NCBI GenBank assembly: GCA_963930645.1
Contig: OZ005648.1
Coordinates: 103,578,167 to 103,642,166 of the forward strand
Length of the DNA stretch: 64,000 bases
DNA from: Salticus scenicus
Taxonomy: Eukaryota > Arthropoda > Arachnida > Araneae > Salticidae
Direction of reading: 5' to 3'
This document shows, piece after piece, positions 1-9,706 of the stretch (position 1 is its first letter; the number at the start of each line of letters is the position of its first letter). The notes below the pieces were generated by a model. That model ran no database searches, was not told the origin of the DNA, and saw only the letters and a list, made by a program, of their open reading frames with translations. A program made the position numbers and the translations under genes.

Positions 1-223
1 ATTAGTGGCACGGCAGGTTACGCGAAAATTTCTCATCACTTAATGTGACCTGGAAAACGTGCGAGAAGTACGAACAATGGTCATAAATGAGAAACAAGTT
101 TTAAGTTCAAAAATCGCAATTTTATAGAGGATTTTATTTTATTTTATTTTATTATTTTTTAATTCAAAACTGTTGACAATAATTTCTGAGAAAATTTTAC
201 TGTGTCACAAACAGACTTCGCAG

Positions 224-569
224 AAGTGTTGCCAGATTGGAAACTTTTTATATTCAATACCCACCAGTGGCGGATCCAGAACTTGACTTTTAGGGGGGGG
301 GGGGGTAAGATTTTTCAAAGTGTTATTCTAGACCAATAAAAAATTTACAATTGCAATATTCAATTGTGAATGTCAGTGTTTTTTTTTTTGGTGGGGTGGG
401 GCTTCAGCCCCCTAGCCCACCCCTTAAATCCGCCGCTGATACCCACCACTAAATTTTTATTGTAACGGTTACCTAATCACTTCAAAGATTAATCGTATGT
501 CTATTAAACGTCACTTCTCAAAATTATTGGTGAAAGTTGAATAAAAACGTCCCCAATTTGGCAACACTG
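224..569. mobile_element. hAT-like fold-back MITE, TTGCCAG-end family, split by another MITE
   Basis: The ends are inverted copies (AAGTGTTGCCA at the left, TGGCAACACT at the right) and the inner arms pair as well, including the AAAATTATTGGTGA block near 514-527. The flanks cttcgcag and aatcgcag look like a decayed 8-bp target duplication. Without the nested element at 265-438 and its 8-bp duplication the length is about 164 bp, matching relatives at 26680, 37297 and 56663. There is no coding capacity, so a transposase would have to act in trans. Confidence 0.7.
265..438. mobile_element. hAT-like MITE (CAGTGGCGGAT ends) with perfect 8-bp TSD
   Basis: This 174-bp element begins CAGTGGCGGATC and ends CCGCCGCTG. 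It is flanked by a perfect direct 8-bp duplication, atacccac, at 257-264 and 439-446. The 8-bp duplication and CAGTGGCGG-type end are typical of hAT non-autonomous elements. A G run and a C-rich block near the right end form the inner parts of the arms. It sits inside the older MITE at 224-569. Confidence 0.85.
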
Positions 570-573
570 AATC

Positions 574-1263
574 GCAGAGTTCCTAAAATTTTACGCTCAT
601 TTTATTATATTGCCATCACAGTTTTAAACCAATACTTTTTGAGATAATATATTTCAGCATTAAACGGTCAAAAATATTTAAGAAAAATTCGTTATTGACG
701 GAACTGGTGAAAATATAGTAAACTAAAGATAAAATTTTATGAAAGCTGCGAAGCCTGCATAAATTTGTGGTATTCAGAAATTTAAAACTGCTCTAGATGC
801 AAATCTGAATAGACGCAAAGGAATCTATTGGATACTGATGGAGCCTCAATAAGTGCCATTTTAAAATTTTGGAAACGATTTCAAGAAACAAAAAATGATA
901 GACGTAAAGAAATTTCTCACAAAAGAAAATTTGAGTACCACTATTTTTATATAGTTATTTTAGATTTGGCCAGTTTTTAAAATCCGTCGATATTTTTAAT
1001 AAAATAATTGCTGTGTAAAAATTCTGGTATCCAAATTTCGTTTCTGAGAACCTTGGACGTCAACGAGGATAAGATTTTCCTCTACAAAAACTCGAAGTCA
1101 CAATATAACCTATAATCACACATATTACCATAAAAATACACCAACGATTTCTGTATGAATATAGTGATGGCAAAAGAGATACAAATTTCCCGTTCCTGAG
1201 AATGAAAGTGCCCTGATAAATCGGTGAACATTTAGCTCTAGCCTCCACAGTATTTGACATAGT
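574..1263. other. AT-rich intergenic stretch, nothing recognised
   Basis: No long reading frame, terminal repeat or RNA signature was found here. It could hold decayed transposon sequence. Confidence 0.4.
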
Positions 1264-1437
1264 CGTTAGCATTTTAATTTATTCCGGAGAACTTTTTCAT
1301 CTGCCTTTATTTCGCACCACTTTAATTATAGAATAATTTTATCCAATATATAACTACAACAAATTAAGGAAAAAAAAAAATAATCCTAAACTAAAAGTGG
1401 TATGGAATAAAGGCAGGGCTAAAATTGCTCTGCAAAA
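1264..1437. mobile_element. Degenerate GCCAAC-end family hAT-like MITE
   Basis: Left-arm motifs TTTATTCCGGAG and GCCTTTATTTCGCACCACTTT pair with right-arm AAAGTGGTATGGAATAAAGGC and GCTCTGCA. This matches the family at 60862 and 61120 but with worn ends and no clear target duplication. It is non-coding. Confidence 0.6.
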
Positions 1438-2833
1438 GCTCCTCTTGCCGCCCTTTAACTTACATTTTTATTTTATAATCATCAGTAATTTTCAAGAGTG
1501 ATGTTTTATATATACGATAGCTAATTAGACGAACATAGACAAAAATTACAATTGAAATTTAGCGATAGATATTGAGTAAAAATGTCCCTACAAGTTGCCA
1601 ACCGTCTTCAGCGGCGAGAAGAAGAAAAAGGCAGTGCTACACAGTTTTAGAGGTATTTTGTTTTGACAATAGGATAGATGGTGCCTGTCAAAAAATCCGA
1701 GAAAGCTTCACCTCTATGAACGTAAACCAACAGCGTCTATTCACTGGACTTTAAAAAACTGTGAGATACAAAGAAATAGAGACCGGTGTAACAAGAGACC
1801 TGTACACGGAGACCGATGTAACAAGGTTAAAATTTGGTACTAATCACTGACGAATTCCAATTCAAATCAATCTTGAATGTGACAAAATTAGATAACATTA
1901 AATTTCCGTTTATTTAAAAGAGTATTTTGTCTATGAAAGTTATTTTATCAATGCTAACTATGATGTAACATTCAGAAATAATCTATAGAATACAAACAAT
2001 TTAAGTAATTTTAAACGATTAAGTAGTCTTAAGAACTTATTTATTATAAATAAATATGTATTATAAATAATTGTCTGAATTACCACCAAATTTCAACTCG
2101 TTTTAAAACGCTGCCACACTAACTATAATTTTTATATGTTCCTCGGAAATATTTTCTTTCTGTCAGATTTGAAAATCATAGCTATAACTAGAAAAAGATG
2201 ACATGAATTAGATGATTCATTTTGATAAGTGGAAACAGTGTGAAGATTCTAGTTTTACACAATTCTTCTTTAATAATGCATCATATTCAAAGGAGAAAGA
2301 GAGTTTTAAAAATTTTGTTTTCATAATAATTTTTTTCCGTCTCGATAGTTTACTTCTTTTATTGCTTTTTTGTTTTCATCGTTGAATTTTTATATGTCTT
2401 AAAAGTGTCATAACGTTAAAATTATTTTTTTACTATCTCTATTATCATTTTTTATCTCGTCTCTCTGCGGTGTTTTTTTTTTAAATTATTACTATTTCCT
2501 TTTTTTCTTTTATTTTTCTAAATTTTGCTCGTACTTCCTTTATATTTTGCATAGGATTTTTAATGGTATTTTTGCTACTCTTTTGAAGGGATATCTGTTA
2601 CAATAATAGCGTTTTTCGCTCTCTTTATATATATATATATATATTGTATATTAAGAAGTAACCAACAAAATTTTAATTTTCTTAAACACACCGGAAGATT
2701 CTGGAACTGAACTTTTTGATCCATGAAACATGATTATAGCAATATTTCCTGCTTCCTTTTGGTGTTTATGTAATAAATCGTATTTAGTTTGAGCGTGTAT
2801 AAAAATTTTCATTTGGTAATTCTCTTAATATGT
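1438..2833. other. AT-rich intergenic stretch with short TA microsatellite
   Basis: No gene or terminal repeat was recognised. A short imperfect echo (gagaccggtgtaacaag / gagaccgatgtaacaag) lies at about 1779-1826 and a TA run near 2626-2645. Short open frames here have no recognisable domain. Confidence 0.4.
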
Positions 2834-2940
2834 GTTGGCTGTAGCAACAGTTTGGTAAAGCGCCGAACTCGTAATTGGAAGCATGTGGGTTCTATATTCA
2901 AGCCGTTCGAAGACCGTTGTGTACATCAAAAGTGACTGAA
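2834..2940 (+). repeat. tRNA-derived SINE-like copy 1 (diverged)
   Basis: The order is a tRNA-like head with an A-box-like stretch (GTAGCAACAGTTTGGTAAAG), CTCGTAATTGGAAGC, then a decayed B box (GGGTTCTATATTCAAGCC). The following GACCGTTGTGTACATCAAA resembles the block downstream of the second copy at 3311. That layout is expected of a SINE transcribed by RNA polymerase III. The head is too diverged to be a working tRNA gene. A LINE partner is not visible. Confidence 0.5.
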
Positions 2941-3310
2941 GCGCATAAAATCCGCCGTCTACAACTCCCTCGTTTTTCAAAAATTAATATCTCCTGTGGC
3001 TATCGAAACAGAGAAGTCATCTCTTTCTTAGGTGATCAAAGTTGTAATGATATCTCTCAGGGGCAACCGTAGGAGGGAGTCACAGACCGTTGTTACTTAC
3101 CTATTGTATAGCTAAAATGTTTATTAAACCAAATATAAAAATAATAACTAATATTGTAGAATTTTACTGCAGTATTCTTTTGTTTTAATCAAAGCATTAG
3201 AGTGTTTTTGGATGTGCTTTCAAAATCTTCGGTGATTGCTAGTTTGTCGTTAAGTTGAAATTGTTTTTACACCACACTTTAACAAAAAGAAGGGGAGAGA
3301 TATAGGGAAG

Positions 3311-3405
3311 AGATAGCTCGGTTGGGAGGACGTTGAGCTCGTAATCGGGGGATTGCGGGTTCGATATTCTCGAACCTGCTAAAACAGTTTTGTACATTAA
3401 GTCCT
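3311..3405 (+). repeat. tRNA-derived SINE-like copy 2
   Basis: The A-box-like TAGCTCGGTTGG and B-box-like GGTTCGATATTC are spaced as in a tRNA. CTCGTAATCGGGGGATTGC lies where an anticodon and variable arm would be. The tail ACAGTTTTGTACATTAAG resembles that of the copy at 2834. An old tRNA pseudogene is the alternative, but the shared tail favours a SINE. Confidence 0.55.
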
Positions 3406-4643
3406 TCTTTTAAAGTACACAAAACGTGAACTTCAGTGTTTGCGACTCGTCCACGCAGCTTGAAATGGGAAAAAAGCGTGGATATCCTTTGTAAGAAACA
3501 ACGTCAATGTCTCGTGTTTATAATTGCAGTCAATCATAAGAAGAACCATGATTTTCCTCGCTGTGCGGCTGCTATGAAGCTAAAATCAGACTCTCCTTAT
3601 ATCAGTGTTGAAGCTAAAACCGCGGAGCACTGCGTCGTGATGCATGAGCAAATTAAAAAAAAAAAAAATGTCTTCGATGCCACAAAATGTTTATGTTCAC
3701 GTTTCTTTAAAAAAAAAAAAAAAAAAAAAAAAATTCATGGCTTTTATTGTATGTGACGGACTTAAATCATAAAATCCATTGCGGCTACAATTTCGTAAAA
3801 GTAGGAAAGGGGAAATTCTTTCCGCCGAAGACCAATATTTCCATGGCATGTCTCCAGACCACACCGAGGATGCATCAAAAACCATCAAAAATTGCTCACT
3901 ATTTACCTACAATGCTACGTTAAGCTCACTCATTCTCGATGCTAAACTTTGAAATATCAAAAAAATTAAAATTACAAACCAAGATAATTTATTAACGTAA
4001 ATTCTTTTACAAGTGAAAATACAGATTAATTAATTAATTAGAAAAACGTTAGATTCGCTGATTTCACTATTACATCGCATAAAATTTATCTTGTATATAC
4101 TTAAAATATTTTTATTATATTCCAAAAATTTCATTTTAATTGAATTTCGAAAAATGCTGTCTCTGTTATAAGTATTCGCATATTCATTATTCAAAATCGT
4201 AAAGTGTTTCCAATTACAGAATCTTCTAAAGAAAACACCATCGACTACTCACAGTTTTACTTTAACATTTAAGAGACAATAAGTTTCAGTTTGTGGTTGT
4301 GATTGTTAACTTCGCACGTAAAGTACATAGTAGACTGGGAAAAAACCTCAACTTACCATGAGAAAAGAACAAATCTACTTCAGTTCAGAATACGCAGCAA
4401 TGAAAAATTAAAAATAAATTTTTCTTTTTTTATTAATTTTTTCATTTCTGTGTTCTACACTCTTCGGGATTAGATCTTTTCACTTGATAAGATGTAAGGG
4501 GCTAAGTTGCTCTTTGTTTTTACTAGCAGATCTCCGAAAATTGTATTGTTTCTATCCTGCACTAAGGGTCTCTCTTGAAGTTGGCTCGAATATATATATA
4601 TATATATAAATTAATTTGTTAAAAAAAAGTGTCTACTATATAT
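3406..4643. other. AT-rich stretch with poly-A runs, no gene recognised
   Basis: This includes a 106-codon open frame at 3436-3756 whose C-terminal half is largely translated poly-A. It has no recognisable domain, so I do not call it a gene. Poly-A runs lie near 3655 and 3710 and a TA run near 4590. Confidence 0.4.
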
Positions 4644-4735
4644 CAGGGTCCCTACGGACACGCATTTTTTCAAGGACTGTTCCACCAAATAATCTTAGGA
4701 TAAATTTACTCTTAAATGTACAATGTACAGTCGGG

Positions 4736-4772
<37 letters not shown>
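4736..4772 (+). repeat. Poly-A tract inside the left TIR of element C
   Basis: An uninterrupted A run of about 37 sits 8 bp inside the left end. The right TIR has the mirrored T run at 22237-22266. Confidence 0.9.
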
Positions 4773-4773
<1 letters not shown>

Positions 4774-5113
4774 CAGCACTTAACGTAATTTTGTTGCTAA
4801 TAGATGTAGAAAAATGTAATAGATATCATTCGACGGGGAATTGTGAGTACTTTCAGAAAATGAACTGAAATTTTGAATTGGGGGTCGTCGACATACTAAA
4901 ACGCGCACCAACTTTGGTTTTTTTTTCAATGGTAATGCCCCCATTTTTTATTTTTTATTTGAATTCCTGGGATCGCAACAACGCGAAAAAGTATATTGGT
5001 TGTGCATTTTACTTATTTTTAACAGAGTTCTAAGCGTTCAAAGTTTGAAGGTGCTAATGTTAAATTCAGATTTCAGACTTTTATTAATATTTTCTCAAAA
5101 AATAATTTGATGG

Positions 5114-5115
<2 letters not shown>

Positions 5116-5145
<30 letters not shown>

Positions 5146-5172
5146 TTTTTTTTTTTTTTTTTTTTTTTTTTT
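5116..5172 (+). repeat. (AAT)n then poly-T microsatellite
   Basis: About ten AAT/ATA units are followed by a T run of about 27. Confidence 0.9.
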
Positions 5173-5651
5173 ACGAGATACAGTAAAGAAACCCAAAAAA
5201 TAATCCATCAATACTTTTGATTCTGAAATATATTTTGATTCTGAAAAATATTAATAAATTCATATTTATAAAAATTATGAAATATGACTTTTTACATAAA
5301 ATGAATCCTAATGCTGAAAAATATGGGTGATCAAATTTGCAGCTCATTCTAGTCATTAGTTTTCGAGATATAAATAAATCTTTCTTTTGGAGTGGTTTAG
5401 GAGGCCGTCTCATATCAAGTTTTCATGAGATAACGAATCAAATCTTAAAAAATAACAAAGAAAATTAAACAAATTACTTTTAATTTTTATTTACGGGTCA
5501 AATTATATAACAACAGCGTCAGTCGCAAGGAAATTAAACAAAAATGATATTTTTTAGACATTAGTGTTAGCATCAAGAATTCCGGTTTTCTAAAGCCCCG
5601 CCTTAAGTCGTTCTTCAAAACAAAACAATACAGAAAAGAAATATAAACAGA

Positions 5652-5846
5652 GACTCCAACATACTAGTTAATATTCCGGAGTATTGTTAGCCCCGCCTTT
5701 TTTTTTCACACCAGTATCCTTTTAGAGTATTTTTCTTCCTATTTAATCCTAATTGAAGTTGGAGACTATTACTCTAAAAATTTACTGGTGTGTAAAAAAG
5801 GGCGTGACTAACAACACTGCGGAATATTAATTAGGATGTTGGAGTC
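5652..5846. mobile_element. GCCAAC-end family hAT-like MITE
   Basis: The outer arms GACTCCAACAT and ATGTTGGAGTC are inverted. The inner arms carry AATATTCCGGAGTATTGTTAG / CACTGCGGAATATTAAT and a CACACCAGTA / TACTGGTGTG pair. It is non-coding, and no exact target duplication was found. Confidence 0.7.
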
Positions 5847-5942
5847 TTTGAACATAAATGTGACTTTGAGTATTCGTGTTAAACCCCTTATTTTACGTTG
5901 GCATAAATAACCACAAGTGGTATTTACTAATTCGATTACTGG

Positions 5943-6145
5943 CATACTTGCCAACATCCTAATTAATATTCCGTAGTATTGTTAGCCCCGCCCTTTTTTT
6001 CACACCAATAAATTTTTAGAGTGATATTCTCCAAATGCAATTACGATTATATAAGTAGAAAAATACTCTAAAAAGATACTGGTGTGAAATAGAAGGCGAG
6101 GCTAACAGTACTACGGAATATTAATTAGTATGTTGGCAAGTAATG
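5943..6145. mobile_element. GCCAAC-end family hAT-like MITE with perfect 8-bp TSD
   Basis: The 203-bp element begins CATACTTGCCAAC and ends GTTGGCAAGTAATG. A perfect 8-bp duplication attactgg flanks it at 5935-5942 and 6146-6153. The inner arms pair through GCCCCGCC and GGCGAGGC, and through CACACCA and TGGTGTG. The 8-bp duplication assigns this widespread fold-back family to a hAT-like mechanism. Confidence 0.85.
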
Positions 6146-6246
6146 ATTACTGGTGATAAATTTTGAATCCTTTGAACGAACACTAGAAGAAATAATTATC
6201 TAAATAGGCGGGTTTTCCTGTTTAAAATAGAAAAATAGGCTGAATG

Positions 6247-6385
6247 CAGGGATGGAACACGGGCGCAGAATTCATACCACTATCAGTGTAAGAAAATTTT
6301 CTACTTCTTAAATCAACGATATTATAGGTAGAAAAATTTCTTAAACGGATTCCGGTATGAATTCTGCGCCCGTGTTCCATCCCTG
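6247..6385. mobile_element. 139-bp fold-back MITE (CAGGGATGG family), copy 1
   Basis: It begins CAGGGATGGAACACGGGCGC and ends with the exact inverse GCGCCCGTGTTCCATCCCTG. The termini are perfectly inverted for more than 30 bp, through GCAGAATTCATACC. It is flanked by ctgaatg on both sides, or an 8-bp gctgaatg if the last G belongs to the duplication, which is hAT-like. The other copies at 17729, 37794 and 50948 have the same length. Confidence 0.85.
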
Positions 6386-6652
6386 CTGAATGTAAAAATT
6401 CTAGATAAAAAAAAAAAAAAAAAAAAAAAAAAAACGAACGGAATTGGAATGCGAGAGAGACTTGTAAAATCGTTTCTTAACTGCCGTCACAGTTAAAGGT
6501 TTAATCTTTTACTTCATGTATTGCTTTATTTTTTATTTTTGTTGGGGAAGGATTATTATTTTAAGGGTACTTTAGTCTTTAAAATTTTATAAATATAATT
6601 TAACTATAGATATATTTTTAAATATACTTTAACTTTTATAAATATATTTTAA

Positions 6653-6957
6653 CACTTTTGCGACCGCAGAATTTTGTCTTTTTGACAGTAAGGTCCGCCT
6701 ACGGGCGTTATTCTCTCAAAATAAAAAATAATTCAGTACAAATTTTCTGTATTCAGAATTATATTACAAATGGATATACATTATAATTATATTCTTTCTA
6801 ATCAATATATTTCTATCCATAGTATATTTTATTGCAAAAATTTGAACACTGGGTACATTTTTAAGAAATATGTAAAACACAAATTACGAAAGAAACGCCC
6901 ACTGACAGAGTTACAGATTACAAATGACGTGAATCTACGTCAGTAGTCGCAAAAGCG
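6653..6957. mobile_element. piggyBac-like MITE, copy 1, TTAA-flanked
   Basis: The 305-bp element has ends CACTTTTGCGACC and TCGCAAAAGCG, with TTAA at 6649-6652 and 6958-6961. TTAA duplication with CA(C)TTTTGCG-type ends fits piggyBac-like non-autonomous elements. A second copy lies in the opposite orientation at 25777-26083; both share the block around the GTCCGCCTACGGGCGTTATTC segment. Confidence 0.75.
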
Positions 6958-8471
6958 TTAATTACGAAATTATAAAAAAAATCCCACAGTCCCAAAGAGT
7001 TCAACTGACCCAAAACTGGTGCGATTAAAATTGTTTAATATGTACTTCATGGAAACTTACAAAAATTTATCCGAAAAAATTTAGTTTATGCGTTGTTGTA
7101 TATATATATATATATATAGCTATATTATTTCAAGTCTTATATTATGTCACACGTACGAAAAAAAAAAAAAAATGTAAGCTTTTTTGTGATCAGTATATCC
7201 TTGATAGACACTTTTTAATTGAAAAATATTGCATTTTTTTAAAGAGTATTGGCTAACCAATCTTAAATGTAATGCATTTAAATTACCTAAAACTATCTAA
7301 AATTGTACAGTCACCCCAAAAAAAAACGCCACCCCCCACCTAATTTCGCCGTAAATTATCGTAGAAACATTTGACTGGTACTGATCGATTTGTAATAACG
7401 TCTAGTTTATAACGGTATAGTTAAATTTTGCCTAAGGGGTCGTCTACATATTAAAACTGGCATTAACTTCATTTTCTTCAATGGCAACCCCTATTTTTGA
7501 CTTCATATTCAGATTTCTGAGATCAAGGCGGTTCGAAAAACATACCTATTTATATACCTTAAATCAATTTTAAATAGAATTACACGTGAAAATGTATTAG
7601 GGGTCCGTCTATACATTTAGAAAATATAAATCACGATCTACCACCCAAGATACATTATTTATTACGTTTCACACCGGAAAAAAATTTCAGAAATGTTAAT
7701 TATAAAATAAAAAAAAATGACTAATTCACAGAATTTTCTGAGTTAGTTTATGAATTAAAAGATTTTTATTGGTTTCTATTGATTAAACATCAGATAGTTC
7801 ACTTCATACGAAGAAAATTAAATAGCTTGAATAGCTATTAAAATATCTATCAAAAGGAAAAAAAAAAAAAAAAAGATGAATGGTTTTAAATTTGTTTGAA
7901 AATTCAAAATTATTTTAACTCAAGCTGCCGTATAATTGTCTGAAACGGCGGCACTCAACCTGGTTCCCACGGCCGTTTCACAGTGACAATGGGAGTTTGT
8001 TCTGATACTGCAGTACTTTCATTTTCTTTAATTGACTTTTTTAAAATATTAAAACAGATTTTTTTTATTTTTATTTATTTATTTTTTTAATTAATTATTA
8101 TTATTTTTTTTTCATGACATTATTAAAAACTTTTGCATAAATCTCCACGATATTCTTTTGCTTTTATATTTTATAATGTGTAACAAATTAATATGCAAAA
8201 TAATAAATCCTACTACTTAATGGGATGTTCTAAAATTCTACACTTTAACACACATACCGAAGTGGACGGTGGGTGTAGAAAGGCTGACTACCCTTAACCT
8301 AAATCTTCACTTGAAAAGGTCAAAATGTTACATAACTCTTTTTTTTTTAAGGAAAAAAGAAGATAAGGAGGAGAAGGAAAGATCAAAACGAATATAAAGC
8401 ATATTAAACGTTAATACCCTTTAAACACTGGAAAAGGGCGGGGTTTTGTATTGTGTGTCATTTGGGAGCTG

Positions 8472-8621
8472 TAGAGTGCCAGAAAATTACTTTATGTAAT
8501 AAAACTTTTCATTTAAAGGGTATTTAAAGCAGCATTATATTTAATACATAGACTATTCAGAAAAAAAGTACCATTCATCTGGTTCATGAAAAATAAAGAA
8601 CATTTTCTGGCATTGCTCTAT
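8472..8621. mobile_element. Small inverted-repeat unit inside element A
   Basis: TAGAGTGCCAGAAAAT on the left and CATTTTCTGGCATTGCTCTA on the right are inverted partners about 150 bp apart. The same arrangement is in element B at about 43233-43391, so the unit predates the A/B split. It is probably an old nested MITE; its exact ends are uncertain. Confidence 0.5.
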
Positions 8622-8628
8622 GTATATA

Positions 8629-9099
8629 CATTCTTGTCAACCTATCCCGGAAGATTACTGGTCCCGCCCCTTTCCGTACATTTTTTTCACATCAGTCTTT
8701 TTAGAGCCGTGTCAGCCATCGGTGGCTGACACTGATCTTTCCATTTAGGCTAAGTCAGCCGGCAGTGTAAAATATGATATAAAACTACAGAACTTACATA
8801 GTTTTAAGTAATTACTGACAATTTATTTAAAATTTACTTCATGTTTTTTTTTTTTTTTTTTTTTTTTAATAGGATTTTTATAGGATTATATCGTTAAGGC
8901 CTAATGGGGTTTATTGAAACTCGATAAACATAACACGCTTCTAAGCAGCACGTGTGGCCTGAATGGGATTTCCATAAGAATTCGCGTGGCGCTCAATGAG
9001 TTAATCGTAAATGTATTTGAAGTTAATTACTCTAAAAATTAAATTGTGTACACACAGGGGCGGAAACTAACAATGTTACGGGTTAGGTTGGCAAGTATG
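8629..9099. mobile_element. GCCAAC-end MITE nested in element A (471 bp)
   Basis: The left end CATTCTTGTCAACCTA and right end TAGGTTGGCAAGTATG are inverted. Flanks tgtatata and catatata resemble a decayed 8-bp duplication. The perfect hairpin GTGTCAGCCA-TCGG-TGGCTGACAC lies at 8712-8735. It is present at the same place in element B (43399-43855), so it was carried along during transposition of the A/B progenitor. Confidence 0.7.
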
Positions 9100-9191
9100 C
9101 ATATATATTTTGCTTGAATTATAAAAAATTATAACACATTTTCTTCTTTTTTTTTCAGTATTTTTTGTTTATATCTCTCATTAAAATTAAT

Positions 9192-9196
9192 ACAAT
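9192..9196. repeat. Target-site duplication of the BEL element (acaat), left
   Basis: The 5-bp acaat here is repeated at 15236-15240. The uninterrupted site in element B has a single acaat at 43948-43952. Confidence 0.95.
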
Positions 9197-9440
9197 TGTA
9201 GGAACTTAACTACAAATAACTAATTTTCGACGGACCATCTTCGTTGTTTTAATATTTTTAATTTGTACGATCACATACATCAAGTATTTACACTATTTAC
9301 AGCGAAGAATAATAGGTAGCACATAAAATAATAATTGTGGGCGTCAATAAATTTAAAGTTCTTTGCCCACGTCCATTGTACTTGGCTTCTCATAGCCTTC
9401 TGCCGGTGATCCGCGACGGGGTGGCGCGCATGCGTCAACA
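9197..9440 (-). repeat. BEL/Pao 3' LTR
   Basis: Read on the minus strand it starts TGTTGACGCATGCGCGCC and ends TTAAGTTCCTACA. It is identical to the other LTR except at 9302. Confidence 0.96.
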
Positions 9441-9706
9441 TCGCGCCCGGCCTTGCTATGTTGTCATGCAAGAACTTACAATATTTTTTTTTTGCAAAAC
9501 TTCAAATTTACAATTTCACATAACATGAATAGATAAAATAATAACAAATAAATGAATGTAACATAATATCAATATTTCGCACAACACATAGAATTAGAAA
9601 AAAGATTAACTGATTATAATAAACAGAAATTTTCATAATTAACTAACAAATTTAGAGTAATATATATAATACAGTAAATTAATATAATAAATGTTCATAT
9701 TCATTT
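9441..9706 (-). other. BEL/Pao 3' untranslated region with weak polypurine tract
   Basis: This lies between the gag-pol stop and the 3' LTR. On the minus strand the LTR is preceded by GCAAGGCCGGGCGCGA, which is only moderately purine-rich, so the plus-strand primer is a weak call. Confidence 0.5.

Noticed and set aside
3311..3383. Functional tRNA gene
   Set aside because: The arms do not fold into a proper cloverleaf and the post-B-box tail is shared with another copy, which suggests a SINE relic.
3436..3756. 106-codon open frame on the plus strand as a possible small gene
   Set aside because: The C-terminal half is translated poly-A; no domain or start context. A THAP-like reading of one part (VYNCS in another frame, then HDFPR) needs frame changes and is too thin.
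9280..9528. Frames spanning the BEL LTR as an envelope or accessory gene
   Set aside because: Short, overlapping the LTR, no signal peptide or membrane pattern, and outside the gag-pol unit.
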